Assembly (NCBI RefSeq): GCF_048544455.1
Contig: NC_133534.1
Span: 33,852,217 to 33,916,216, forward strand
DNA: 64,000 nucleotides
Direction: 5' to 3'
From: Silene latifolia
Lineage: Eukaryota; Streptophyta; Magnoliopsida; Caryophyllales; Caryophyllaceae
A model generated the notes under the pieces. The model was not told the DNA's origin, made no database searches, and saw only the letters and a program-made list of their open reading frames with translations. Of this stretch, positions 37,012 through 49,236 are shown one piece after another (within the stretch, counting starts at the first letter, position 1; the number at the start of each line of letters is the position of its first letter). The position numbers and the translations under genes were made by a program.

Positions 37012-38349
37012 TTAGAATTCATAACTCAAATGCAAGAACCTATCATCATCAGAACCATAACAATAAACATAACCATCATCCTCATCATCAACGTCAACAT
37101 CAACATCATCATCATCATTATCATCATCATCATCATCATCATCTTGTTTTTTGGATGATGAACGAATCGGTTGACCTCCGGGAAAGTTTAAGAGGCTTCC
37201 CTTGCATATATAAGCAAAAGAATAATAACTCCTATCAAGGCCTTCACCGTTGAATCCCGTCTCAGTGAATTGTTTCTCTCTAATATTGTACCATTTATAT
37301 TTGTTTCTATACTTTCGTTTACACAATAGTTCACGTGATAATCCTTTGCAGTACGCAATAGGGTGGTAAACATCATTGTGGTCCTGCGCAGGAACTCTCA
37401 TCAATTTAACCCAAGACTCTTTAACACCGTAGTCCTTCATAACCCATACACTATAAGTCGACTTTTTCACATTGTAAAATGAAAAACTTAGTTGCTCTTC
37501 AAGCAAACCTAGGTGGCAAAAAGAACTATTATGATATTGTGGAGTCAAGTTGGAACCGATTTCACCCAAAAGAACATCAGGCAAGAGCACATCACTAGAC
37601 CATCGTTCCGCTTTGACATCAAAACAACCAATTGTCGTCAAGCAATCATAATCTAAACCATCATAAAAAATCATCACAAGTAAATGGTTTTGTACAAGGA
37701 CGGGATCATCAATACGTTGAAAGCTAGGGCTGATCCGTTTACGCTCGATACCTTTCCACGAATCACTATTCAAGCTATACACGATGACTTCCCTTACCAT
37801 GTCAAGATAGTCAAATCCTTCATCGTATTTTACAAACCTGAAGATTTTGATATCGTCATTGAATTCATCATCTAAACAATGACACATGCCATAATGCACA
37901 TACATAGAGTCACGGGGAACGAAAACTGTAGGGAGTACACGGTAAATACGTGTAGCTAGGTTGAACAAGATGAGATCTTCAAGGTTGGTGTATCCGAAAC
38001 CAATCAAGAGATAAGATTCGCAACATGCCACTATCGACCTGGATTCCGCTGCAAACCGTTTTGATGGTATTGGGTAAGGGCAAAGCGTAGGAGGAGAGTG
38101 CAGGGACTCCAATTCGTATATACGGAAGTTTTTGCAATCGCTTGGGATGATTAAGAGTCGAGGATTGGCCTCGGTAAATAACGCATTGAATTTGGGGTCA
38201 GAAATCTCCTTTAGAAACGATTTGGAAACGCATTTGAAGCGTAGGACGGATTTTATGGGTAATTTAGGGAGTATACATGTGAATATTAATTCAATTGGAA
38301 GGGTAACTGTAGTTGAAGATGGTTCTAGGGTTTTGAAACTTGCATCCAT
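37012..38349 (-). CDS. F-box protein with F-box-associated domain, intact, 445 residues
   Basis: The only complete host-like protein gene in the window: one exon, ATG at 38347-38349 (MDASFKTLEPSSTTVTLPIE), stop TAA at 37012-37014. Residues about 16-60 form the F-box (LIFTCILPKLPIKSVLRFKC, VSKSFLKEIS), which binds Skp1 in an SCF ubiquitin ligase. Residues about 95-385 form the F-box-associated region with beta-propeller-like phrases (LLIGFGYTNLEDLILFNLAT, MCHCLDDEFNDD, VIVYSLNSDSWKG, VWVMKDYGVKESWVKLM). The C-terminus is very acidic (an Asp run of 8, then about 20 more Asp/Val) encoded by a GAT-rich tract, so its length is likely variable. Two broken paralogues lie at 31758-34318 and 36085-36320. 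The substrate is unknown. Confidence 0.9.
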   Translation of the reverse strand: MDASFKTLEPSSTTVTLPIELIFTCILPKLPIKSVLRFKCVSKSFLKEISDPKFNALFTEANPRLLIIPSDCKNFRIYELESLHSPPTLCPYPIPSKRFAAESRSIVACCESYLLIGFGYTNLEDLILFNLATRIYRVLPTVFVPRDSMYVHYGMCHCLDDEFNDDIKIFRFVKYDEGFDYLDMVREVIVYSLNSDSWKGIERKRISPSFQRIDDPVLVQNHLLVMIFYDGLDYDCLTTIGCFDVKAERWSSDVLLPDVLLGEIGSNLTPQYHNSSFCHLGLLEEQLSFSFYNVKKSTYSVWVMKDYGVKESWVKLMRVPAQDHNDVYHPIAYCKGLSRELLCKRKYRNKYKWYNIREKQFTETGFNGEGLDRSYYSFAYICKGSLLNFPGGQPIRSSSKKQDDDDDDDDNDDDDVDVDVDDEDDGYVYCYGSDDDRFLHLSYEF

Positions 38350-38731
38350 CGGAAAAGGGTAAATTTGATTGTAGGATAATTAGGGCAGAATAATTAAGGT
38401 CTTGAGGAGATGTAGAAGTTGTGGAAATCTTCTTTATTTATACATTCTAATAATTTGACAAATTTTAAGCACCAAAAAAAAAAAAAAAATTTGACAAATT
38501 TTACCAAACCCTATTTTCTTCTTACGAAATTACCTTAAAAATCCCCTATTTACTAAATGAATAGGTCATTCTACGTTTTTCCCGCCTAACTATATTATCT
38601 TCTATTTGGGCCTTTAATTTTGCATTCTACTAAGCACACTATGGGCCAAATCTGCAAGCTCAAAAAATAAAATAAAAAATATAATGTAAACTGGATGAAT
38701 CATCAATCATTGATATAATTAAATTATCTCA
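38350..38731. other. Upstream region of the F-box gene
   Basis: Contains an A15 run (38474-38488) flanked by two copies of ATTTGACAAATTTTA. Promoter elements cannot be assigned with confidence. A Helitron begins at 38732. Confidence 0.5.
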
Positions 38732-38924
38732 TCCCCTATAGACTAAGAGAATAAAATTCTCCAAGATTCTCCCTCCAAAAGCATCAAGTTAAATAAGGAA
38801 ACGAAAAGACTTATTCATTACATTATTATCATTTCATCAAAATATAATCTTTTAATCAAATAATAATATTTTCATTAAAATCTAAATTACAATCTTTAAT
38901 TAAACTAAGATAAATCAATATATA

Positions 38925-41489
38925 TCTATATTATTAAAGGAAGCTTTTTTCGAGCGATTATAGAGAGTCCAGTTTTTTACGAAAGACTTTCGACCAATAG
39001 TAAAGAGTTCGGTAGTAAGCGTACGTCATGACTCTGAGAAAGAAGAAATTCTATCATTGTAGGAATTATAAATAAACTATACTTGAAAACCAACTAAAGA
39101 TATTAATTAGTTCATCATAAACAATATAAATCAATACAATAAGAAAACAAATAGAATTTAGCTAGGTTTCAAACAAATTTCATTAGCAAAAGATAGGAAA
39201 GCTATATATACATTGCTCTTTTATGATTTTCTTGGTCACATAATTTTAATTGTGTACATGTTGTATTGGTCTTTTTAGTATTGATATATGGATATATGGA
39301 TGTTGATGTTGATTTGCTTTTTTTTTTTTTACCTGGTGACTATAGATTATATTAAATTGTTTTTTTTTTCTTTTTTGCAGCTTATACAATTGCGTTGATT
39401 AGTATGGAGTAATTGGGTGTGTATTGCATGGTATTCTACACAAATACGAAGTAAAGGTAACCACTAATGTCCAATGATACAAATAAATCATATGCTACGT
39501 TGATGAATTGTTTGTAGGAAGATATTTATGATTTGTATTGTTGGTTCTTTTTGTTTATAATGCTTAGCGAGTAATCCGTTGTCTATATTAATTTGTCTAA
39601 TGCTTAGCAATATTAAACTTTATTGATATTTAGAAAATAGATTTTCATGCTAACAAAAAGTATAGAATAAGACATGTCGCCTCATACAATAATTACAACT
39701 AAAGCTAAAGGTTAGCATATTTTTAATAGCTTTTAATAATGGCGATAATCGATATCTAATTTATAGTTTGTTTTACGTCTAATTTTACTTCATCATTACT
39801 TTGTTTAATTTTTTTTCCATCATACTTGGCTACAAAGAATCAAACCCTTCATGTACTTTTTTTTTCGAGTTCAATTTTTATTTCAGTAAGGATCTATAAT
39901 GATTTTTGTTTCATAGATGAGCTATATAATCGCCTACTCCATTTAATGATGAACAGCGTCGGTGATGATCCGTGATCGAGCAGATTGGAGGGGAACAAAT
40001 TGATTAAGGAAAGAGTTGAAGATGAATGGAGGATTTTGGTGGTAGTGATGATCTGGGAGAGAATTTGTGGTGATAATATGGGTTGATTTGTTTGATAATG
40101 ATTTGGAGATAATGACGTTGAATTGGGGATAATTGGTTTGGGAAAGGATGGGCTGTTAATTTGGGGATGGTTTTTTAACAAATTGGATTTCTATGTTTAG
40201 GGGGTAGGGTTAAACCACGTATATTATTGAGTTTTGTTTTGTTAATTCACTTTTTTTTCTACTTTTTTTTTTAACAAATTGCTCACTCTCAAGATGATAT
40301 AAAAAATTGATAGGCCGTAAACACTACTCCGTACAATCTATTCCTACATGCAAACAAACATACAAGAAAACAAATATACTCCCTTATATTCACTATAATC
40401 TTCCCTTTGTTTGTGGACACGAGATTTAAGGAAAGGAATAAAATACGACCTCCTATTCACTATAATCTTCGCTTTGTTTGTGGACACGAGATTTAAGGAA
40501 ATGAATAAAATACGAGTAAAAGGGTTGAGTGGGGGTGATAAGGAGAGACATATGAATAAAATAAGAGAAATAGAGAATTGTGGGGCTAAAATATTAAGGA
40601 AAATAATAAAATATGAGTAAAAGAGTTGGGTGGGGTTTGGTGATAGGAGTGATGAGTAAATAAAATAAGAGTAAAAGTTGGAAGAAAACCTGAATAATCC
40701 ATTTTAAAAAAATAGGGGAAAGTATAGTGAATATAAGAGGGAGTATTAACAGTTGGGTGCTCTAGCATGTTCACTGCTAGCCAAGCACTTAGACCATAAT
40801 CCCACATCAGCCATGCAATTAGACCATATCAATCCTAGCTTCATTGTAGTTTAACACTTTTATTTCATGGAAAATTGATACATTGACGAAGAGACGAGTT
40901 TGAAAAAATTGAATATACGTTTAACAGAAGAAATTTATATTAATTCTACAACAACTGTTATTATTATACGACGAATTATGGTGTTTATTTAACCAGCCGG
41001 TGCATCGAAAAAACCTAAACTCCTTATAATGAATACCACAAGTATGAGATAAACGTAACGAGATCAACCTAGCGAGTTTTTTTGTAAAGAAAGTATTTAG
41101 AGATTAAATTGATGATTATTTAATGTTCTTTATCAATGAACCTATTTTGTATAGAGGTACTAAACTGAGTATTTATTGGGTTGGAAAAAGTAATAATGGG
41201 GTGGATGTGGGCGTAGTAGTAAAGGGAAGAGAGATGATAGAAGAGACAAGGGAGATGAGAGGGGTATATTGTGAAAATAAATAAACAGCTTATTATAATT
41301 TAGAGTAACCTTTGTTATTTTACAATGAGTAAAATGTGTGTGCACCCAAAAAAAAAACGAGTAAAATGTGTACTTGAAAATTAAGAACCCATTATAATTA
41401 GAAATATACTTTAACATTTTACAATTACTACAGAGTATATTTTAGAACACTACAAACAGACCCGTGCATCGCACGGGCATTAAATCTAG
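38925..41489 (+). mobile_element. Inner Helitron 1, 2.57 kb
   Basis: Begins TCTATATTATTAAAGGAAGC after host A and ends with hairpin CCCGTGCATCGCACGGG, CATTAAAT and CTAG (41486-41489). No Rep/helicase gene. The interior holds a MITE (40379-40743) and AT-rich sequence; the frame at 39894-40181 (-) is proline/serine-rich and unrecognised. Confidence 0.7.
40379..40743. mobile_element. Stowaway-like MITE with an internal tandem duplication
   Basis: Ends CTCCCTTATATTCACTATA and inverted TATAGTGAATATAAGAGGGAG with TA on both sides (40377-40378, 40744-40745). Inside, a block with TTTGTTTGTGGACACGAGAT is present twice, about 63 bp apart. Confidence 0.8.
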
Positions 41490-42096
41490 TATATATATAA
41501 AAGAGGCTTTTTTCAGGCAATTCTAGAGACTCCAAGTTTTTTGAAACACTTTAATTAAAATAATAATATTAGTCTTATAAAAAAAAAACAGAATTTGTAA
41601 ATATTAATCTTAATTTAAGAAGATAAACTACATGTATTAAATAATATTATCATGATATAACTAATTGATCCCAACCTAAAGTCTAACACTTCTAAAAGAC
41701 TAGATGTATCCGTATGCATAGTTTAGGTGAGTATATTAACTAATAATTTGTTCCATATAAGAATTACATGCATGCACCTTAGTTTCCCATCAAAAAAAAT
41801 TTCTCTTTCAATTGTTGTTGATTATTGAATGATTTTCAAGTTCATTATTGTTGCTTTCATATAGTATTGCATCACATTAGTTTCATCATTAATTACGTAA
41901 TAAGTGGTGGTATTACTAACTTTAGAATTGAGAGCTAATTGATTCGTATTATGTTCTATCTGCAGGTTGTAGAGCTATATATTGACGAAACGTCAAGGAT
42001 GAGACTTAATAAGGTAACAAATTCAAATTTTTTTTTCTTATGTAGTTTTCCTTATAGTGATACAGATTGAATCTCATGTAATTGTTTTATTTTTTT

Positions 42097-43306
42097 GGGT
42101 TTTTCTACATAGTACCCCTTTGTTTTTGCGCTTTCTACACGGTACCCCTTCAGTTTTGAAAACTCATGTGGTGCCCCTAACTTTTATTATAAACTACTAA
42201 GCGTGACCTTAAGCTTCTAATCCGTCAAATTGGTCCGTTAATTTCTGATGTGGCTGCATATTTGGCATTTTTATCTTACATGGCAATGACTAGATGATGA
42301 CATGAATCTTATTAATCTTATTAACCATATTTAACCTCATATAAACTTAACCCTTCTCTTTCACCATTAAATCATTGACAACCAATCAACCATATCATCC
42401 ACCCTCAACCCCATTGCACCACCACATAGGAGAACCACGTACCGCCTATATTTGCGTCACTTTGCGGCACCACACGACCCACCATCGTTCACATATCATC
42501 ACTTCGTCGCACCGCCTCACAGTCACACCGCCACCACCATGTACGACCACCACCAACGTCTGTGTCACCCACATCAAACCGCAAGAGAAACCCCATTATT
42601 TAGTTAAAAGTATAGCATCATTTAAAAGAAACCCCATTATTCAATTACACAATTCAATTTAACAGTCACCACTTTCCTTCTTGTATTCATTGTTCTGTCT
42701 CGCCCCCTTCATTTTTTTTTTGTCGCTTTACTTTTTGTGTACCGACTCCCGCAATATTTTATGCTCCTTCACCCAAAATCTAAATCTGATTGTAGTTTAA
42801 ATCTGATTGTAACGCATTGGAGAAAAAGAGGAAAATTGGTGGTATAACAAATGTATGGAAAAGAGAGAGATTTGATGGTTTAATAAAGGTGTGCACAGGA
42901 GAAAGAAAGACCATCAGGTGGCCGGGTTGGCTATGGTAATAGGGCCCTCTGTTTGCGTTGTCTATTGTGAGAGATAAGGTGTTGGTGGCCTAGCCTGGTG
43001 GGTTAGGGACCTTGGTGGTTATTGGTGAGAGATGCCAAGATGGGGTTGAGAATAAGGATGGGTTAATGGTAAGTTTGGTGGGTTAGGGATCTTAGTAGTT
43101 AATCTTGTGTTTAAACTAAATGTTATGTTAATCACACAGCCACCTCAGCAACTAACAGACCAATTTGACGAAACTTGACGAAATTGAGAGGCAAGGTTAC
43201 GATTTGTTGTTATTACTAAAAGATAGGGGTATCATAGAGGTTTTAAAAACTGAAGGGGTATCATGTAGAAAACGAAAAAACATAGGGGTAATATGTAGAA
43301 AAACCC
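42097..43306. mobile_element. Non-autonomous MULE, 1.21 kb, 9-bp target duplication
   Basis: The ends GGGTTTTTCTACATAGTACC and inverted GTAATATGTAGAAAAACCC continue as inverted repeats for about 110 bp with repeated TACCCCTTT units. Duplication TATTTTTTT at 42088-42096 and 43307-43315. Related in design to the MULE at 55729-56984. The interior has CCACCACC-type sequence and no transposase. Confidence 0.85.
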
Positions 43307-44082
43307 TATTTTTTTTATTGATAAAAGATTAAGATTAAAATTGTTGGTACATGTTGTTTCGCAAGATGTACCTAGAAGATGTTTATGGCTATGAATGTAT
43401 ATAGTCATCTTAACCCTACCTATTTTCTTTTGAACAACGCAGTGGTTCATCGGTTTTGGGTTTATTTTCCTTATCCATTCCTAATTTTTTAGATACTACA
43501 ATATGATTATTATTGCTTTGAATATAATGTTATACTCGAATAATTGTAGTATTTAGTTTGGAAATACGATTTTTGTTACAACACAATGTTTTGTCTCATA
43601 AGCTTTGATCTATGTCTAATACGGAATATATGTAACAAACCGATTCTATTCGGGAGTACTTACATCTAATAAAGGTACAATAAAAACCCAACCATGACAC
43701 CATTATACACGAAGCTTTACTCCATCACCTACAGTTAAGAGTTACACCAAGATATTACCAAATCTTATACACACCGACCCACATAATCAATCTGACCTTG
43801 GAATAAACTTTAACCAGGATGAGGAGACTAACAAAGTTTTATACGTGTTTCAATATTTGCGGAATATATAATTCTGCCAAAAAAATTGCTATACAAATAA
43901 TGCATGCTCTATCAGATTTTTACTAAATAAACGCCATTAGTTTAGAATGTCAACGCTCAAAATCATCATTAGTAGCATGAATTTGTGGGATTTTGTATCA
44001 AAAAGACTTTTGATGAGAGGTTAAAGCAATATATCATTTTAAGAATATGAATATCATTAAGTTTCAATACACGAACGAAGTA

Positions 44083-44290
44083 CTCCATCTGTCCCGCTCA
44101 TTTGTTGTCCTTTTTTATTTTGGGGTGTCTCAGTCATTTGTTGTCCTTTCTATTTTAAGAATGAACTTGATGAGTAATTTGATCATTTTCATTCAAGTTG
44201 TTCCACATGTTATTTAGTTATTGGCCTATTTCTCTTTCCTTGGTCTTTGTGCCAAAACGAAAGGACAACAATTGATCGGGACGGAGGGAG
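44083..44290. mobile_element. Stowaway-type MITE, 208 bp
   Basis: Termini CTCCATCTGTCCCG and inverted CGGGACGGAGGGAG, TA duplication at 44081-44082 and 44291-44292; the inner arms TTTGTTGTCCTTT and AAAGGACAACAA also pair. Confidence 0.9.
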
Positions 44291-45667
44291 TATCATATTA
44301 GGATATTTAGGGTTCGCTAAATTAAGGTTAAATATATTAATTATGGTGAAAGTTATTTTACTTCTCATATTTTGAGGAATGGAGTTTAAATATCGGGGGA
44401 TAGAGAGTTATGGGATTTTAAGAAATTTGAATTTGAATGAATTTAGAATCCATAAATATGACATTCTATTCCAAAATACCCAAAACCAAACATTGGAATA
44501 TATCAAGTTCATTCCAATCCATCCAACGTAAATTGTTCCCTCAACGGTAATAGGTGTTTCAAGGAATTGAAAACATTCATGAATCTAATAAATATTTTAT
44601 TAGATCTAGCCAACTAATCAATATAGTCCTACTCTTCGTCATCTAAACTCGAAATCGTACTATCACCATTCTACATTCTACATTCTACATTAATAATAGC
44701 GTACATAAATAATGCACAGAATCTATTAAAAGGCGAAGATAATAAAGAAGATTTTAGTAGGGGGAAGATAATAAAGAAGATTTTATTAACAAAATTAGAA
44801 TTTAGCAACAATAAATACAAGTCCCTACGTCTTTATATTACTTTGTCCCTAAGTATACATGACCGATAAGTCTTTTAAGACCCGGTTATTACAATTTAAT
44901 ATTCAACTGGGTTTTTTATAACAAGATAATAAACAATCGTTATTCTTTCACCAGTTGCAGACTAAGTGGAATTCATGGACATAATGAATAACACTTTAAT
45001 TAAAATAATAATATTAGTCTTATAAAAAAACAGAATTTGTAAATATTAATCTTAATCTAAAAAGATAAGTACCATATTAATAAATACCAAAAATAAATCT
45101 TAACTTTAAAAGATAACATAAAAGATAATATATACAATGTCGACTAAACTTATTTTCAAAGTCATTAATTACTTTACGATATCAAATTTTACCGTTCTCA
45201 CATTCAAAAACTTACATATTCTATCACTTCAGTTAAAAATAAAACATTATTTAAAAACCGTGCAACGCACGGGCACAAAATCTAGTTTGCTATAATTTTA
45301 TAAATTATAAATTTCTAAGTTTTTATTGTTGTTATTATTATATATTAGAGAACGACCTAACACGGATATTATTAGTTTCGTAAAAAAAAAGATTATTAAA
45401 ATAAATTGAGGAAAATTATAAATTGTAATCATTAGTTTTATGGTAAAGAAAAAATAGATTTTTTTTTCCAGTAAACATACATTTTATAACTTTAATCTTC
45501 TTGATTAGTTCATAGTACAAAATTTTTTCTCATATCGAAAAGTGAGGTGTATGATAAATTACTCATGAGTCAATTCAAAATACAAATAATAACTAAAAAT
45601 AAAATCTCTATATATGTCGGACGTGTGCGGGATCTACACTAGTAATTAATTAAATCCTAAAAAAATA

Positions 45668-45993
45668 CTTCCTCCTATTCTAGATAAACCTCCCTATTCA
45701 TGGGGACACTAGAATTAAGGAGAGAGATTAAAATAATGTAAAGTATTGTAGTGGAGTTTGGTAATTGGAGAGAGGGAAGGTATTGTGGGGTATTATTGTG
45801 GGTTGGGTGATTAAAATAAGTATTGTTGTGTGGTTAGTTGATTAAAATAAGTATTGTTGTGTGTGAGGTGGGGTATTGTTGTGGAGTAAGGTGATTAAAA
45901 TAAGTATAAAACTTTACTAAATAAGGAAATAAGGAAGGTATTGTGAATAGATGAAAAAGGAAAGAGGGAAATTTATGTAGAATAGGAGGGAGT
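45668..45993. mobile_element. Stowaway-like MITE, 326 bp
   Basis: Termini CTTCCTCCTATTCTAGATAA and inverted ATGTAGAATAGGAGGGAG, with TA on each side (45666-45667, 45994-45995). Internal repeats around GATTAAAATAAGTATTGTTG. Confidence 0.8.
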
Positions 45994-45999
45994 ATAAAA

Positions 46000-47230
46000 G
46001 ACAGATCGAGGATATTTGATCAAAAATCTAAAACGAGCCCGTAAGTGTGAAATATAGTGGTTAAAACATGCAGATCTAGGTTTAAGTCTCTCTAAGAGCG
46101 ATCTTGTGGAATATTTATAGCTTAGGCCTATGTTATTAGCTTCGAGCATGTCACCCTCAGATAGGTCAACCTAGTATATACACGTGGTTTAAGTTATGCG
46201 TTACGGATTAAATCTACTAATTTGTATAGACGATGAATGTTTATCATCAATGACATTTTGGTCTCCTGGCCTCTTCTGGTGTATTATCACATTAATCCTA
46301 ATAAGTACTCCCAGGGCCGGTTCTGAATTTCTCGTGATCCTAGGCAAAATGATAGATTGGGCCCCTTTAAAAAACATATACACAAGGCCTACACAAATTG
46401 TTATATAAGATCATTTATGTGTAAGACAAGTCCCATTACAAAAAGTCCAATAAAATTACTTATTAAATTACTAAGGAAATATTTTACTTTGACAACCTAA
46501 TGTTTTATATTGATAATTTACTTATTTAAATGTGTCAATATTAATCATAAGATATCGAGTCATTAAAATAAAATTTAAATACAAATACAATTTAGTGATT
46601 AATTTCGGCTATTCTCCTATTGGGCCAGCCATATGCTATAGCCTATATGACGGTCCTATAAGAGAGTTGTCGTAATGCCTAATAAAAAAATTAAAACATA
46701 CGAAATACTATTACATATCCGTTGTTTATACAAGGTAGATTTTAGTCATAAAAGAACTAGGTTCTATTAGCATTGCGAGATGCAAAATCATTGATGATAA
46801 CATCAATTTCAATGTTTTTCACAAGTTTTTTTCTCGATTGACAAAATTGAAATATTGAAATTTGAAGGCGTCAGAGCCCCTTTCTGAATTAGAGGGAAAG
46901 CCTAGAGGAAGAAGACAAGTCGTTCTTTGATACGAGTAAATAAGTAAAACAACTCTCCCATAGAACTAGCTCAAAATTAACACTATAATTTAGGGTTATT
47001 TTATAGCAATAATCCAAATTATTCCCCTCCATCTCATATTAATCCATACTAACGTTTAACTCAGAAAAATCTAAACTATCGCCTCCTTTATCTCGTATTG
47101 AACTCCGTATAATTTTTACCTAATATAATAGGTAATGTTTCAGGTGATAATATTGTGGACCCCATTTTTTATTCTTTTCCTTCCTAAACTAGATCTACTG
47201 TGAATAATTCCCCAGATCTTCTTCTCCTCC
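46000..47230. other. Spacer of decayed repeats
   Basis: No gene recognised. 46315-46375 (GGGCCGGTTCTGAATTTC) looks like a fragment of a common plant transposase-derived repeat, but I cannot place it. The part above about 47230 may belong to the LTR of the Copia element that follows. Confidence 0.4.
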
Positions 47231-47437
47231 CATTTTCACTATGTAAAGAATAAGATTGTTTTTATAATTGAAATTGATAATTAAACTGATTACATAAGCT
47301 ATGTATTTATACTAGAGTTAATATAACCAAATGCTAATAATAAGGTAACAGAAGCTATAAGTTAGGAATACAAAGACTAAGTAATTTACACATGTGACTA
47401 ATGACTAACAACATAACAACTAGAGTAAGAATAGGAG

Positions 47438-49236
47438 TCACGTAAGATTTGAAGGACTTGTTTGTTGAGCTTTTGACTTGGATTGAGTATTGACTATTTG
47501 CTTATCCTTAATACGCTCCCTCAAAATGGACGGTCGAAGAGTAAGACCAATCTTGGAAATAAGACTTAGAAAACGTGGCTTGGGTAACGGCTTGGTTAAT
47601 ACATAAGCTAATTGATCGTCGCCGTTTATGTGTTGAACTCTGATAGTACCCAATTGAACTTGTTCACGGACGAAGTGAAATGAAAGTGCTAAATGTTTCA
47701 TCCGGGAATGAAAGATAGGATTTGACGAGTAATTTGTCGCTCCCAATTATCACAAAAAATAGGTGGAGCCGTAGGACAATCAATTTTCAGCTCGGACAAT
47801 AGAGACTTTAACCATAGAACTTCTGCAGTAGCATCTGCAATACCTCTATATTCCGCTTCAGTGGAAGAGCGGGATAGGGCACGCTGTTTTTTAGAGGACC
47901 ATGAAATAGGATTGTGACCTAGAAAGACAATTAGGCCTGTAGTAGAGACATAATTATCTGTGTCACCGCCAAGATCAGCATCACAATAGGCATGAAGGTT
48001 GAAGGGATTATCTTTGCGAAGAAGAAGACCATGGTGAAGAGTACCCTTTAAGTATTGTAATAATCTTTTGAGTGCCAACCAGTGTGTCGAAGTAAGGTGA
48101 TTCAAAAATTGAGCTAACTTGTTGACGGAAAAGGCAATATCGGGACGAGTGAGAGATAAGTACTGTAACCTTCCAACAATAGCACGGTAGGAGGTTTTAT
48201 CAACAATGGGTTGATTCGCTGCACTGATCAGCGGCGGATGAGTGATCATAGGAGTAGCGGAGGAGCTACAATCGAACATATTGTAACGATTTAAAACATT
48301 AGAGATATACTTGGTTTGATTAATATAGAGACCAGAGGCAGTAACAGTGACTTCCATCCTTAAAAAATAAGATAACGGACCAAGATCCTTGAGAGAAAAA
48401 CGGCGAGAGATGGCAGCAATAAACGTAGTGACATCGGATGCATTCGGACCTGTAATAATGATATCATCAACATACACTAAAACATATAAACGAGTGTTAG
48501 CGCGATTAAGAATAAACAGTGATGAGTTGGATATAGAATTTTGAAAACCATAGGACAGTAAATGATTTTTGAGTTCCGTGAACCAAGCTCGAGGAGCTTG
48601 TTTGAGACCGTAAATTGCTTTACGTAACTTACAGACATGATTTGGTGTATCATAATTTGCAAACCCGAGTGGCTGAACCATATACAAAGACTCGGTAAGA
48701 GTGCCCTGAAGAAAAGAATTGTTTACATCGATTTGGCGAAGATCCAGCCATTAAAAACCGCAAGAGAGAGGATACGACGGATTGTGGTAGGTTTGATGAC
48801 GGGGCTAAATGTTTCAGAATAGTCGGTCTTTGATGAAATCCTTTAGCAACAAGTCGGGCTTTGTGTTGCTTTAACTACCATCGGGATTAAATTTAAGACG
48901 GAATACCCATTTGCAACCGATAATATTTTGAGCAGACTCAGGTGGACCAAGACTCCAAGTGGAATCACGAACTAATGCATCAAATTCGGACTGCATTGCT
49001 TCGCGCCAAAGAGGGTCAATTAGGGCCTGTTTTACCGTGTTGGGGTAGCATAGGGAGTGGGGCAGGACGGATAATTTAGCATAGCGCATATTGGGACGAC
49101 GAATGTTGTTGGAAAGACGGGTATTGTGACGAGAGGTGGAAGAGACAAGGGGTTGTTGTAGCCTGATAATTGTGAGACTGATCAGTGACAGGAGGCTGAT
49201 CAGTAGCCTGGTTGTCGTGGGACTGATCAGTGACAG
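47438..49236 (-). pseudogene. Second Copia element, pol fragment (reverse transcriptase to RNase H)
   Basis: Read leftwards: reverse transcriptase start DPLWREAMQSEFDALVRDST and IIGCKWVFRLKFNPDGS (about 49020-48871), frame breaks at 48690-48870, then CKLRKAIYGLKQAPRAWF, the catalytic YVDDIIITG near 48470, RNase H AYCDADLGGDTDNYVSTTG and LSRSSTEAEYRGIADATAEV, and HSRMKHLALSFHFVREQV, LAYVLTKPLP to about 47560. A purine run GAGGGAGCG (rc of 47514-47523) marks the start of a 3' LTR that I cannot delimit. The upstream part is cut off at 49236 by the Gypsy insertion; the remainder should lie beyond 63698. Confidence 0.9.

Larger units (their letters stand above)
41490..45285 (+). mobile_element. 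Inner Helitron 2, joined to the 3' end of inner Helitron 1
   Basis: Starts directly after the CTAG of the preceding Helitron with TATATATATAAAAGAGGCTT, resembling that element's own start (TATTAAAGGAAGCTT). Ends with hairpin CCGTGCAACGCACGG, GCACAAAAT and CTAG (45282-45285). It contains a MULE (42097-43306) and a Stowaway MITE (44083-44290). A 95-bp direct repeat occurs at 41546 and 44992. No Helitron protein is encoded. Confidence 0.55.
38732..45642 (+). mobile_element. Outer Helitron, about 550 bp, split by inner Helitrons
   Basis: The 5' piece 38732-38924 (TCCCCTATAGACTAAGAGAA) matches the start of the Helitron at 34563-35347. The 3' piece 45286-45642 ends GTGTGCGGGATCTACACTAG, matching that element's 3' end (GGGATCTACACTAG). 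The interval between is occupied by other Helitrons inserted between A (38924) and T (45286). The hairpin before its 3' end is imperfect. Confidence 0.6.

Noticed and set aside
42375-42662. His/Thr/Pro-rich frame inside the 1.2-kb MULE
   Set aside because: Composition reflects CCACCA-type repeats; no recognisable domain and no conservation with the related MULE.
46196-46408. Overlapping frames on both strands near a GGGCCGG repeat
   Set aside because: Fragment of a dispersed repeat with no identifiable protein similarity by eye.
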